A stretch of 64,000 bases of DNA. Origin: Segetibacter sp. 3557_3 (GTDB lineage Bacteria > Bacteroidota > Bacteroidia > Chitinophagales > Chitinophagaceae). The translations under genes and the position numbers were made by a program. The stretch is taken from NCBI RefSeq assembly GCF_004354985.1, contig NZ_SMSK01000016.1:1-64000 (forward strand), in the 5' to 3' direction. Below the pieces are notes generated by a model. The model made no database searches, was not told the DNA's origin, and worked only from the letters and a program-made list of their open reading frames with translations. This document shows, piece after piece, positions 9,794-18,426 of the stretch. The number at the start of each line of letters is the position of its first letter. The first letter of the stretch is position 1.

Positions 9794-10834
9794 ATGAAAC
9801 ATCTCTATCTGTCTTTAGTATTCTCTGCTCTTGTAAGTATATGTTTTGCTCAGCCTAAAATGCAGGCTACCATTAAACCGGGTAACACCGTAAGAACCGT
9901 TGATGTTTACCTGAAAGCTACTCAGTCGTTTTCTCAAAGGGATGAAGCCATGACCTTTGCCATTGCGATCCCGGCAACCGTTTCAGCCGGCCCAACCCTT
10001 GGTTCTTCAGGGGTAACGGCAAACAGCCTTGGCCCGATTGCGAACATTGCGGGATTGCAACCGAATTTCCTGGTGAACAACCTCGGTACAACCCAGCGCG
10101 AAGTATTTGTAAGCAAGCAAACGATTGATGGTGTTCCGAGCTATATCTACACATTCATATTTGCAGGTACTGCTCCGGTTCTTCACAACTGGGTAGCAGG
10201 AGAAGAACAGCAGATTTTTAGTATCCAGTTTAATGGTTGTACTTCTAATTGCCTGCCGCAAACGCAGCAGTTGGTCAACCTGCCAAACGGTGGTGATTTT
10301 GGGATCTCTTACTGGTATTTCCAGGCAAATACAATCAGCGATATCACGGACTATGCAAATCCTTTTTATGCTAACCCCAAGTCGGAAGCACCTTCAAATG
10401 GTGGAGGTACTAACGGAACAACGCTCTCAACTGTTCGCCTCGCCACTCCCGTGTCACTGGCCAGGGAGTCAAAAACATCTATCGCCGGTACTTTAAAAGC
10501 ACCAGTTGAAAGTACAACAACCATTAGCAGGGTTACAATCGCAGCCTCAATGGAAAGTGTTAGCGCCATGATCACCGACGGAAAAGCAGATGTACAGGTT
10601 TATCCAAATCCAATTGAAAATGGAGTTGCAAACCTGAAGATGATCAACCAACCAAAAGGTGTTTATTCGGTTAAGTTGTTGAATGCAGTAGGCCAGGTTG
10701 TAGTTACAAAACAGGTTGCCCACAATGGTGGAAGCAGCAATCACAGCATTGCACTCACAAACATTGCGAAAGGATATTACATTATGGAAGTAACGGGTGT
10801 AAACACAAAGAAAGCAATCAAGATTGTTTATTAA
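9794..10834 (+). CDS. Secreted protein of unknown function with T9SS sorting domain
   Basis: A 346-residue exported protein. A signal peptide ends near residue 19 (ICFAQ). The body (about 20-260) is beta-rich, with TIKPGNTVRTVDVYLKATQ at the start and no recognised catalytic motif; it may be an adhesion or cohesin-like fold, which is a guess. The last 80 residues are a type A T9SS C-terminal domain (VQVYPNPIENGVANL, VKLLNAVGQVV, GYYIMEVTGVNTKKAIKIVY), so it is expected at the cell surface or secreted. It starts 47 bp after the esterase gene and is probably co-transcribed with it. The dockerin-like repeats in the esterase make a surface-complex partner conceivable. Confidence 0.85.
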   Translation: MKHLYLSLVFSALVSICFAQPKMQATIKPGNTVRTVDVYLKATQSFSQRDEAMTFAIAIPATVSAGPTLGSSGVTANSLGPIANIAGLQPNFLVNNLGTTQREVFVSKQTIDGVPSYIYTFIFAGTAPVLHNWVAGEEQQIFSIQFNGCTSNCLPQTQQLVNLPNGGDFGISYWYFQANTISDITDYANPFYANPKSEAPSNGGGTNGTTLSTVRLATPVSLARESKTSIAGTLKAPVESTTTISRVTIAASMESVSAMITDGKADVQVYPNPIENGVANLKMINQPKGVYSVKLLNAVGQVVVTKQVAHNGGSSNHSIALTNIAKGYYIMEVTGVNTKKAIKIVY

Positions 10835-10870
10835 TAGCGGGATTTATCGACCAGGCTTTAAGTGAAAGTT

Positions 10871-10911
10871 ATAAAAGAGAACGCACCGGGTACGGAGCGT
10901 CCTCTTTTTTT
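10871..10911 (+). terminator. Intrinsic terminator after the T9SS protein gene
   Basis: The stem AAAAGAG..ACGC / GCGT..CTCTTTT ends in a seven-base T run, starting about 37 bp after the stop codon at 10834. It separates the gene from the palindromic array that begins about 30 bp downstream. Confidence 0.75.
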
Positions 10912-10939
10912 GTGCCTGGTTATCCGCCATGCCAACTTC

Positions 10940-11418
10940 GCCTGTGCAGATGTTGTCAAACTCGCACATGCAGGTGTTGTTACCCCGCCTGTGCAGGTGT
11001 TGTCACCTGCACCTACACCCATGCAGGTGTTGTTACCTGCACCTTCACCCATGCAGAACTCGCCTGTGCAGGTGTTGTCACCTGCACTCTCAACTATGCA
11101 TTATTTGCCCATAAAGGTGTTGTCGCCTCCGTCCATGCAGGTGTTGTCACCTGCACCTTTCACGTATGCAGGATTCGCCCTTGCAGGCGCTGTCACCCGC
11201 CCGTGCAGGTGTTGTCCCCCGGCCTGTGCAGGTATTATCACCTGCACCCTTCACCAATGCAGGACTCGCCCGTGCAGGTGTTGTCCCCCGGCCTGTGCAG
11301 GTATTATCACCTGCACCCTTCACCAATGCAGGACTCGCCTGTGCAGGTATTGTTCCCCTTGCCTGTGCAGGTGTTGTCACCTGCACCGTTCGCACATGCA
11401 GGTGTTGTAACATGCATG
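10940..11418. repeat. Tandem array of palindromic units on a 23-bp register
   Basis: About 15 related units whose ideal form is a hairpin with arms GTGCAGGTG and CACCTGCAC around TTGT. Perfect or near-perfect copies lie at 10991-11012, 11066-11087, 11135-11156 and 11365-11386, and TATTAT-loop variants at 11226-11247 and 11295-11316. Loop-to-loop spacing is mostly about 23 or 46 bp. A 69-bp block (three units) is duplicated exactly, apart from its last base, at 11203-11271 and 11272-11340. Long frames are open on both strands only because the unit contains no stop codon. They give Cys/His/Pro-rich low-complexity products and are not called as genes. The array lies between the ends of two convergent transcription units. 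Confidence 0.9.
11203..11340. repeat. Exact 69-bp tandem duplication inside the palindromic array
   Basis: Positions 11203-11271 and 11272-11340 are identical except for the final base (C versus T). Each copy holds three 23-bp units: one with a CCCCCGG right arm, one with a full CACCTGCAC right arm, and one degenerate. The near-identity points to recent expansion by slippage or unequal recombination. Confidence 0.92.
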
Positions 11419-11494
11419 CTTCCGAGAAATCAGCAGAAGCTACAGGTGGTTTAAAAATTAGTATCCGGAGAACTTTTAGGAGGAAGTTAGTCGC

Positions 11495-13108
11495 CTAGTT
11501 GGGAAGGCTGCTTCTTATATTGAGGTTTACTGTTCTTGCACCCAGGCTGCCACTTGCAGACGACGAGATGCTAAGCTTGGTGAGACTTACGTCGGTGGCA
11601 TTGATGCTGTTGCTGAGGTTTACATCTACGGGAGAATACCCGGTTGCGGAGGCGGCAATGGCCGACTTAATAGCACTAACATCCGTAGCGTTGATAACGC
11701 CATTCTTATTAGCATCGCCGGGCCATAGCGCATATTTGCTGTCGCCGCCAACAAGGGTCACCGGGCTAACGGGTGAAGACGGATCTTTATACGTAGATGC
11801 AAGCGATGTGAAGTCGTTGTCAAATGTTCCCAATGCATTCGATGGAATTAGATTGCTTAGTACACCAAGGTGGTTCATGTGGCGAACCGCCATAAAAGCC
11901 GGACCCTGCTTCGAAATGTCGAAGCTTACCGGGGTTAGTCCATCCGTGTCTACGATGGTGCCATTGTTAAGCAAAAATCCAGCTTTTCTTCCGATGATTG
12001 TTGAGGAGCCCGCATCTGCCGGGAGCCCGCTTGCCGGTTTGCGTAATTCAACCAACACCCAGTCTACAACATTGCTGTTTGGAATTGCCGTTACCGACTC
12101 GTTGCCGGTATAACTAAAAGGATCGGTGTTAAAAGGTTGGGCGAGCGGCAGGGCACCTCCGTTGTTAAGTGCGGTATTCATGGTTGCTCCGTTCCATGGC
12201 CCGGCCAGGATAGCGGATATATTGAAGGAATACCTGGGGTCAGCAAGTTTCCATTCGTTATTCGCAAAGATGTTTGCGGGGATAGCTGTAGAACTTACCT
12301 CGGTTGATGATGGGTTAACCGTATTGCCGGTCAGCTTGCCGTTCCATTCTGCTGCGCCGGAATAGTACCAGGGAACAAGGTTGTTTTCGGTATTGGTATT
12401 TAGCTCGGGCTGCGCATAGGGAAAGTTTACGTCGGCCGTGTAATTTGTTCCGCCTGCGGGATTAAAAAAGAAGTAACGTTTAACCTCGCGCTCATTCCCG
12501 GAAGGATCTCCATTTGCAAGCATGTTGACCATAATGGCTTCAGGCGAAGTTCCGTTGTTGGTTCTGACAGACATGTTGGCCTGGTGGAAAATTACGGTGT
12601 TTCCATTTGTCCAGTTGGTGCGCCGCACCTTACCGATGACCTGCATACCATTGCCAAAGCTAAAGATTGCAGCTGCAGGTGCAATCAATTCGAAAGCAGT
12701 TGCGGGGTTTGTAGTTAAGCCGCCCGAATTAAGTTCGAACCTGGAAAGCACGTTTGTATTTGCTGCCAGTGTAACCAGCCCGCCAGAAGCTTTGTTAACG
12801 ATAAGGTTATTTACACCTGCAGTGCCTGTATTCAGCGTTACTTGTCCGGCTCCGCTTAAAATAAGTGAGTCGCGGTTGTTTGTGGAATTGTACGTACCAC
12901 TGTTTACAAAATTTCCCTGCACCGTTATCACCCCGTCATTTGAAAATGAACTGCTGCCGGCATTGGTAAAATCCGATGCGCAGAACAGGGAACCACCTGC
13001 AGTAATCTTCATTACCGAGCCGTTATTGTACAGCTGGGCCGAGGCCGATGACTTTACGATAGCGGCCAGCAGGAGTGCGGTAAACAGCTTAGGTATAAAA
13101 CGCGTCAT
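11495..13108 (-). CDS. Exported dockerin-like repeat protein
   Basis: The 537-residue protein has a signal peptide (SSASAQ, to about residue 24). The N-terminal half is a beta-helix-like series of Asn/Gly-rich strands (LYNNGSVMKI, DFTNAGSSSFSNDG, NFVNSGTYNSTNNRD). The middle (about 330-430) matches the module in the 8115 gene product (SNVVDWVLVELRKP, GRKAGFLLNNGTIVDTDG, MAVRHMNHLG). The end has two Ca-binding-like segments (GDANKNGVINATDVSAIKSAI, DVNLSNSINATDVSLTK) resembling type I dockerin halves. There is no canonical T9SS tail. It is the last gene of the minus-strand run, 27 bp after the DUF1501 gene. The enzymatic function, if any, is not visible. Confidence 0.8.
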   Translation of the reverse strand: MTRFIPKLFTALLLAAIVKSSASAQLYNNGSVMKITAGGSLFCASDFTNAGSSSFSNDGVITVQGNFVNSGTYNSTNNRDSLILSGAGQVTLNTGTAGVNNLIVNKASGGLVTLAANTNVLSRFELNSGGLTTNPATAFELIAPAAAIFSFGNGMQVIGKVRRTNWTNGNTVIFHQANMSVRTNNGTSPEAIMVNMLANGDPSGNEREVKRYFFFNPAGGTNYTADVNFPYAQPELNTNTENNLVPWYYSGAAEWNGKLTGNTVNPSSTEVSSTAIPANIFANNEWKLADPRYSFNISAILAGPWNGATMNTALNNGGALPLAQPFNTDPFSYTGNESVTAIPNSNVVDWVLVELRKPASGLPADAGSSTIIGRKAGFLLNNGTIVDTDGLTPVSFDISKQGPAFMAVRHMNHLGVLSNLIPSNALGTFDNDFTSLASTYKDPSSPVSPVTLVGGDSKYALWPGDANKNGVINATDVSAIKSAIAASATGYSPVDVNLSNSINATDVSLTKLSISSSASGSLGARTVNLNIRSSLPN

Positions 13109-13135
13109 AGTTTGCTTTGATACTTTAGGAAAGCG

Positions 13136-14716
13136 CTAGTCAACTTTAAGTACGGCTTTCATCTGGCTCTTATTTCCATTTTGAAAACGGATATAATATA
13201 CCCCGAGTTTCAGCCGACCCATATCAACCCTTTGTGTTCCGGTGGTGGGGCGATCAAATGTTTTCTCCATGATGGTGCTGATGATATGACCATCTTTATC
13301 GACCAGTTGCATCAGCGTATGACCACCATCAGTTTTAAATTCAACAGTTGTGGAGTTGATGACCGGATTTGGATAGTTTTTGACCAGGACTTCAGGCGCT
13401 GTTCTACCACCTTGTGGGAGACATTCTACGTTGGAACAAACATCAATTTGGGGGAAGGTCCGGAACATTTCGGACAACAAACTTGGCTCATCCTGGCACA
13501 GCCACCGTTTTAGTAAGGACGAATAGATTGAACGGAAGTCGGTTTGGAATGGAATATTATCGTTAACCGAAGCGGCTGAAGGTATAATGGGATTTGCGCC
13601 AACGATACCACCGGTAACCGGAGTTCCGAAGAGGAACATGGGTGCTGCCGCCCCGTGGTCAGTACCCATGCTTGCATTGCTCTTAATCCGACGGCCAAAT
13701 TCACTAAAGGTCATACCAATCACCTTATTGTCTTTGTTCATCAGCTTAAGGTCGGTGTGGAAGGCTTTTACGCTATCGCCTAAGATGGCCAGCTGGTTAG
13801 CATGAGTACCGGTCGAGGTATCAGAAGCATTTACCTGGTTGGCATGCGTATCGAACCCCGAATAGTTAACCGCGTAAATTTTTGTTTTCAAGCCACCGTT
13901 GATCAGGCGCGCTACAATCTTCAATTGGTTTGCAAGGGTATTGTTGGGATAGGTTGCTTTGTTGGCATTTCCGGGGATGTTATACGAGGTTTTGATAACG
14001 TTGGAAAAGATCTCCGATTGTTTTGAAATCTGGCGAACATAGGCCAGGCGTTCTCCTGCCGGTGTATTTGGGACAGCGTCTTCAACATCGTTAACGAAAT
14101 TGAGGAAGTTGTCGGGATTGCTGATGGTAACACCCATCTGCGAATTGGGGCCTAATATAGCCAGCGAGGTAGAGGAACCAAACTGAACAGCCAGTGGATC
14201 GGGCATTGATCCCGATGGATAACCATTGGGGTAACCAGGGTACTCAAGGTTGAGGTACCTGCCTGCCCAGCCATTGGAAATGTATTCATCCTGGTTGCTC
14301 GCACTTAGCCAGATATCGGTGGCGCGGAAGTGCGAGAAGTTCGGGCTGGGATATCCTGCAGATTGCACGATGCAAACCTTGCCATCATTGTAAAGGTCAC
14401 GTAATCCACCCAGGGCGGGATTGAGCCCTGTAGCGGATGTACCGGTTAAGGCCAACACCTTATTTTCTGCAATGGCAATATTGCTTCGCGCATTGAAGTA
14501 ATTGGAATACTGATCGAGCGGGATAACGGTATTCAATCCGTCGTTACCTCCCGCCATTTGTATGATTACCAGGATGTGGTCCGTTTGTACGACAGAGGTG
14601 TACAAGTTGTGAAGCATACTTCCCTCACCATAGGCTTTCATGTTGAAGCCATTGATGAGTCCGGGAAGAGCCACCGCTGATGCTGCTGTATTCCTGAGAA
14701 ATTTTCTGCGCTGCAT
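13136..14716 (-). CDS. DUF1501 protein with Tat-like signal and T9SS sorting domain
   Basis: The 526-residue protein starts with a twin-arginine-like signal (QRRKFLRNTAASAVALPGL). DUF1501 features follow in order: ILVIIQMAGGNDGLNTVIPL (about 48-67), AGYPSPNFSHFRATDIWLSA, AVNYSGFDTHANQ, and GMTFSEFGRRIKSNASMGTD followed by HGAAAPMFLFG. This family is related to the alkaline phosphatase/sulfatase fold, but its reaction is not established. The last 80 residues are a T9SS type A tail (VKNYPNPVINSTTVEF, LKLGVYYIRFQNG). DUF1501 genes are typically paired with a DUF1800 gene, as here (15004-16746 upstream in the same transcript direction). Confidence 0.9.
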   Translation of the reverse strand: MQRRKFLRNTAASAVALPGLINGFNMKAYGEGSMLHNLYTSVVQTDHILVIIQMAGGNDGLNTVIPLDQYSNYFNARSNIAIAENKVLALTGTSATGLNPALGGLRDLYNDGKVCIVQSAGYPSPNFSHFRATDIWLSASNQDEYISNGWAGRYLNLEYPGYPNGYPSGSMPDPLAVQFGSSTSLAILGPNSQMGVTISNPDNFLNFVNDVEDAVPNTPAGERLAYVRQISKQSEIFSNVIKTSYNIPGNANKATYPNNTLANQLKIVARLINGGLKTKIYAVNYSGFDTHANQVNASDTSTGTHANQLAILGDSVKAFHTDLKLMNKDNKVIGMTFSEFGRRIKSNASMGTDHGAAAPMFLFGTPVTGGIVGANPIIPSAASVNDNIPFQTDFRSIYSSLLKRWLCQDEPSLLSEMFRTFPQIDVCSNVECLPQGGRTAPEVLVKNYPNPVINSTTVEFKTDGGHTLMQLVDKDGHIISTIMEKTFDRPTTGTQRVDMGRLKLGVYYIRFQNGNKSQMKAVLKVD

Positions 14717-15003
14717 TGTATTGAGAATGAAAGGTGATATTAAAACCTGAACCCAGAGAACTTTTTTACTGACGTGTTTTGAGTCAGGTAACCTGGTGTT
14801 CTATTGTAACTGTTTTTGATCTGTTGTTCTAAACTGTTGCCATGAAAAGATGCGGTACAAGTGAGTGACACAACCGGGGCTCAATTGAAAGCGTCTGCTG
14901 GTCACCAAAAAAATCCTATCAGTTGTCGTGTTTATGATGGTGTTCGTTTGCTGGTTGCTGCACATTTCTGTACTGGTCATGTCGGCTTCGTAATCGCTCT
15001 ATT
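14717..15003. other. Gap between DUF1800 and DUF1501 genes
   Basis: A 287-bp gap inside an otherwise tightly spaced minus-strand run. It contains copy B of the dispersed element (14855-14913) in the orientation opposite to the genes. The length would allow a separate promoter for the DUF1501 gene; no clear promoter motif was recognised. Confidence 0.5.
14855..14913 (+). repeat. Dispersed intergenic element, copy B
   Basis: A 59-nt element starting GTACAAGTGAGTGACACAAC and ending CTGGTCACCAAAAAAA. It is nearly the same length and sequence at both ends as copy C (minus strand, 41586-41644), with CAATTGA in the middle of both. It sits between two minus-strand genes and points the other way. Confidence 0.6.
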
Positions 15004-16746
15004 TTACATCAGGTGGTATTCCTCCAAAAACAGGAAGTAATTACAAAGACTCTTTAGCCTCGTGGTTACCTCGTTGATGTTGGCCTGGCTATTCGGGCTC
15101 GCCATGTAGTTGTCCCATGCTGTCGTCCAGTAACTATCGGTTGTTTGACCCGTAAGCAGCGTATCTTTTTTGATTTGCGCCTTGGCGGTATCGCTTAGCG
15201 GCATGCGCAGGAAGTAGGTTACAAAGTCCTGGATCAGCACATTAGGGTCCGATGGTTTACTCATTCTTTTGGCTATCGAAATTGGATCGATCTGAAGTCG
15301 TTGATTGCTGTTGGTATAACCGTTAAGGATAGTGGTGATAAACGTTCGGCGTTTTGTATAGGAGTCGGTGTCGAGCCATGATTTATCGTAAAGCGGCTCC
15401 TGGTAGTATGCCTGCCAACCGGAGACATTAGGCGGATCGCCAAGGCTTTGGTTCATGGCGGCCATGGTTGTTGTTCCAAGGTAGCCGAGCATGCGGTATT
15501 GAATAACACTGTTTGCAGCAGGCGGTAATTTGATCTTCATTTCCCTTACCATACCTACGATGAAGTCTGCGGGGCTTTTGATCATCGCACCCTGTGTCAA
15601 TACATCAAAAAAGTGCTCGCTTTTGAACAGCGCGCTAAGCACCGGCTTAAGTTCGTAATTATTGTTACGGAAAACGGCAGCAAGCGGAACGATAACGTTG
15701 TTTTCAATTGTGCTGTCGATGTTACCGTAAACAAAAAAGCGGTAAAGACGCCGGCAGATGTATAAGGCAACTTCATTTGTGGCAAAGATCATGTTGAGCA
15801 ACTCGTCAAGTTCATTCTGGCCGTTGACACCCGACTGTCCCGTAATGATCTTGTTGCCGTAAAATGCCGAGAACTGCTTGTTGGTGGTGTCGTGCCTGGC
15901 AGGATCAAATGCCGAGGTTGCCGTTGTTGTGTTAACGGTATAACCGGTAAGTACACGTGAGGCCGCTTTTACATCGGCTTCGGTATAACCTGAGCCCGGG
16001 CCACGCCCTATTGTAAATAGCTCTTGTAGTTCCCGGCCATAGTTTTCATCGGGTGCCGTTTTAGTGTTAAACCGGCCATTAAGGTAGATCAACATCGCAG
16101 GGTCCAGGGTGATGGCCTTGATAAGTTGCTTATAGTTCCCAAGCGCATTGGTGCGTAAGGTATTCAGGTACTTGTACAGGATCATCCCGTTTGCCACCGT
16201 GTCAAACTCAACGGTTACGTGCGAACTCAGGAACAGTAACATTTTTTCTTCGATACTGCGTGGTTGATTAATCTGCAGATTAAGCCACCAGTGTTTCAAC
16301 GAGGCGGTTCTGTTTGAATTAACGCTGCCGGAGTTTGTTGGGATGTTTACCCATGTTTGTCCCACCGCAACTCCCCAGTCGGGATCGGTTGGTAACGTTG
16401 TGACCGGATCGGGTGTATAGGTTTTTAATGGCAGGCCTATGCTGGTATTGGTGGTATTCAACATCTCGTCAACCGCCTGCGAATAAGTGAGTGTGTTGAA
16501 GTAATCGACATCTTCCTTTACGGCGCCAAACGACAGGCGTTTCAAAAGGTGTATCCTTTCGTTTGTCGTCCACGTACCGGTGTAAGGGTTGAGGCCACTT
16601 TGCAGGTAGAGTGGGGTATCGGGCGCCGGTTGCTGAACCGCAGTACGCGCCGATCGCTCTTTAGCGTTGTTCTTCGTTTGAACAGCACGGTTTTTTGAAG
16701 GTGCAGAGGGTGTGATCAGCGTATTGAGAAAATTTTTCCGGTCCAT
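15004..16746 (-). CDS. DUF1800 domain-containing protein
   Basis: A 580-residue protein of the DUF1800 family, whose function is unknown. The family blocks are RLSFGAVKEDVDYF (near residue 88), EEKMLLFLSSHVTVEFD, DENYGRELQELFTIGRG, ICRRLYRFFVYG, FKSEHFFDVLTQGAMIKSPADF and NVSGWQAYYQEPLYD. The N-terminus lacks a clear hydrophobic signal: a basic stretch and the tripeptide PAPDTP precede the domain, so how it is exported, if at all, is unclear. It lies 41 bp downstream of the S74 adhesin gene and upstream of its usual partner, DUF1501. The pair is presumed to work together at the envelope, which is inference from recurrent linkage. Confidence 0.9.
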   Translation of the reverse strand: MDRKNFLNTLITPSAPSKNRAVQTKNNAKERSARTAVQQPAPDTPLYLQSGLNPYTGTWTTNERIHLLKRLSFGAVKEDVDYFNTLTYSQAVDEMLNTTNTSIGLPLKTYTPDPVTTLPTDPDWGVAVGQTWVNIPTNSGSVNSNRTASLKHWWLNLQINQPRSIEEKMLLFLSSHVTVEFDTVANGMILYKYLNTLRTNALGNYKQLIKAITLDPAMLIYLNGRFNTKTAPDENYGRELQELFTIGRGPGSGYTEADVKAASRVLTGYTVNTTTATSAFDPARHDTTNKQFSAFYGNKIITGQSGVNGQNELDELLNMIFATNEVALYICRRLYRFFVYGNIDSTIENNVIVPLAAVFRNNNYELKPVLSALFKSEHFFDVLTQGAMIKSPADFIVGMVREMKIKLPPAANSVIQYRMLGYLGTTTMAAMNQSLGDPPNVSGWQAYYQEPLYDKSWLDTDSYTKRRTFITTILNGYTNSNQRLQIDPISIAKRMSKPSDPNVLIQDFVTYFLRMPLSDTAKAQIKKDTLLTGQTTDSYWTTAWDNYMASPNSQANINEVTTRLKSLCNYFLFLEEYHLM

Positions 16747-16787
16747 AAAACTGAATTGAGAAATGTTAATTGAAACTGCGATTGATG

Positions 16788-18302
16788 TTATTTACCCTGT
16801 AAAGACTTTTTCAACAACTCTATTTCCTGCTGTTGCTTTTCAACAATGCTTTTAAGTTCCTGCACCGCCTTTACCAGTGGCACAACAAGCTCAGCGTAGT
16901 TGAGGCTGTAAAGCGTGTTGGCATTGTCGGGAACATTTACTGCTGATGTTTCATAATTAACCTTTTCGGCTGCTTTTAGTACTTCCTGGGCGATAAAGCC
17001 GGTGTAGCGGATCTTTTCCCGAGCCATGTTGGTGGTACGCGCCCCTTGCTTTACGCCCTGGAGTTCGTCCATCTTCTGGAGATTGTAATTATAGGTAACA
17101 GGGCGAAGCAGGCTGATAAAGTTCAGGCCTGGTACATTTTCGCGAATATTTGATTTTACCCTTTCATCGGAGGTATTTGAAAATCCAACCGGGCCGCTGA
17201 TGACGGTTACACCGGTGCCACCGATCCTGATCATGTTGCTTGCCGTTACGGTTGCACCGCTTCCAAATGCTGCGGAATTGCTTACCGATGCGATGCTTGC
17301 GTCGGTATTGTATCCAATAAAAGTATTGTTGTTACCCCCTGCAAGATTTGCCCCGGCCTGGTAACCAACCATGGTGCTGTAATTAGAGGTAAGGTGACTG
17401 CTTAAGGTAAAATGACCAAGCAGGGTGTTTTGTGTACCGGTAGTAAGCGAGTAACCCGAGCGATAGCCCAGGCCAAGATTGTCGGCACCGGTAGTAACTG
17501 CCGGCAGTGCCTCGTGTCCAACGGCCACGTTTGTGGAAGCAGTCGTGTTGGCACCAAGCGCGCTTAAGCCGATACCGATATTACTGGAACCGCTGGTATT
17601 ATTATCCAGGGCTGTACTGCCGATGGCTATGTTGGATGAGGCAAAGTTATTCTCAAGCGTTCTATAACCTATTGCGATGTTGTTGCTTCCTGCAACAGCG
17701 CTTGCAAGTGCACGGCTTCCGATTGCAGTGTTTTGACCACCAACGGTTAGGAGGTATCCTGCATCCGAACCGATAAGACTGTTATCGGAACCCGTTGTTA
17801 AGCTCAGGCCCGAAGAGTCACCAACCGCTACATTCGATGCGCCACTGGTCAGCCTTGCCAACGCCAGGTACCCTATTGCACTGTTGCCCGGCCCGGTTAC
17901 CGCAGTATTTAATGCGCGGTTTCCCAACGACGTATTTCGCCTGGTAGAGTCTGCATCGATAAAACCCGAACGTTGATTATTGGTTCTGATAATGAATGGA
18001 CTGAGGTTGGTGGTGCCGATAAAGTTGTTGGTGGCGCTTAACCCTGAATTGCCGGTGAGGCTCCAACCGGCAGTGCCGGCAAACAGGCTTGCATTACGGC
18101 GCTTCACCACCCCTGTCGCGTTAATCGTAAGAACACTGTCGGTACCGGCTCCGGAAGCAACACCTTCAATACGTAATGGATCGGGTGCTCCGGTTACATG
18201 CAGCTTGTTTGAAGGAGTTGTTGTCCCTATACCGACATTTCCCTGGCTAAATAGATTTGTTGATGTGAGAAAGATACCCAGAAACAGGAGGAAAAATTTC
18301 AT
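16788..18302 (-). CDS. Tail-fibre/adhesin-like protein with S74 intramolecular chaperone domain
   Basis: A 504-residue exported protein with a signal peptide (to about residue 19, TNLFSQ). It then has GNVGIGTTTPSNKLHV, the entry motif common to Bacteroidota tail-fibre-domain proteins. About residues 120-350 contain roughly ten repeats of the YadA/Hep_Hag head type (SNIAIGSTALDNNTSG, TNVAVGHEALPAVTTG), a trimeric beta-roll. The C-terminus is a Peptidase_S74 endosialidase-chaperone domain (FSNTSDERVKSNIRE, TGFIAQEVLKA, LNYAELVVPLVKAVQELK) ending in a coiled coil. S74 domains trimerise fibres and usually self-cleave before the Ser of the SD motif. It is the first gene of the four-gene minus-strand run and is divergent from SusC 2. 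Confidence 0.88.
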   Translation of the reverse strand: MKFFLLFLGIFLTSTNLFSQGNVGIGTTTPSNKLHVTGAPDPLRIEGVASGAGTDSVLTINATGVVKRRNASLFAGTAGWSLTGNSGLSATNNFIGTTNLSPFIIRTNNQRSGFIDADSTRRNTSLGNRALNTAVTGPGNSAIGYLALARLTSGASNVAVGDSSGLSLTTGSDNSLIGSDAGYLLTVGGQNTAIGSRALASAVAGSNNIAIGYRTLENNFASSNIAIGSTALDNNTSGSSNIGIGLSALGANTTASTNVAVGHEALPAVTTGADNLGLGYRSGYSLTTGTQNTLLGHFTLSSHLTSNYSTMVGYQAGANLAGGNNNTFIGYNTDASIASVSNSAAFGSGATVTASNMIRIGGTGVTVISGPVGFSNTSDERVKSNIRENVPGLNFISLLRPVTYNYNLQKMDELQGVKQGARTTNMAREKIRYTGFIAQEVLKAAEKVNYETSAVNVPDNANTLYSLNYAELVVPLVKAVQELKSIVEKQQQEIELLKKSLQGK

Positions 18303-18426
18303 ATTGCAGAATGTTAAAGAAAGGTAAATACTATTCCTGCCATCATATCAGCAATGTGTATTTTTATTTTGATTTTAAGGCTCATTTAATAGGATCAAAC
18401 ACAACCATAAACAACAAACCTTAACT
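18303..18426. promoter_or_regulatory. Divergent promoter region
   Basis: A 124-bp AT-rich gap between the divergent starts of the S74 protein (18302, minus) and SusC 2 (18427, plus). It must contain promoters for both the minus-strand exported-protein run and the SusC/SusD pair. No consensus -33/-7 set could be assigned with confidence. Confidence 0.45.

Noticed and set aside
10940-11418. CRISPR array
   Set aside because: Units are palindromic and nearly contiguous, with no unique spacers of constant length between identical repeats, and no cas genes are nearby.
10862-11454. Two long overlapping plus-strand frames of about 180 codons in the palindromic array
   Set aside because: They start with GTG, are Cys/His/Pro-rich low-complexity sequences, and stay open because the 23-bp unit has no stop codon. 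A minus-strand frame is open too, for the same reason.
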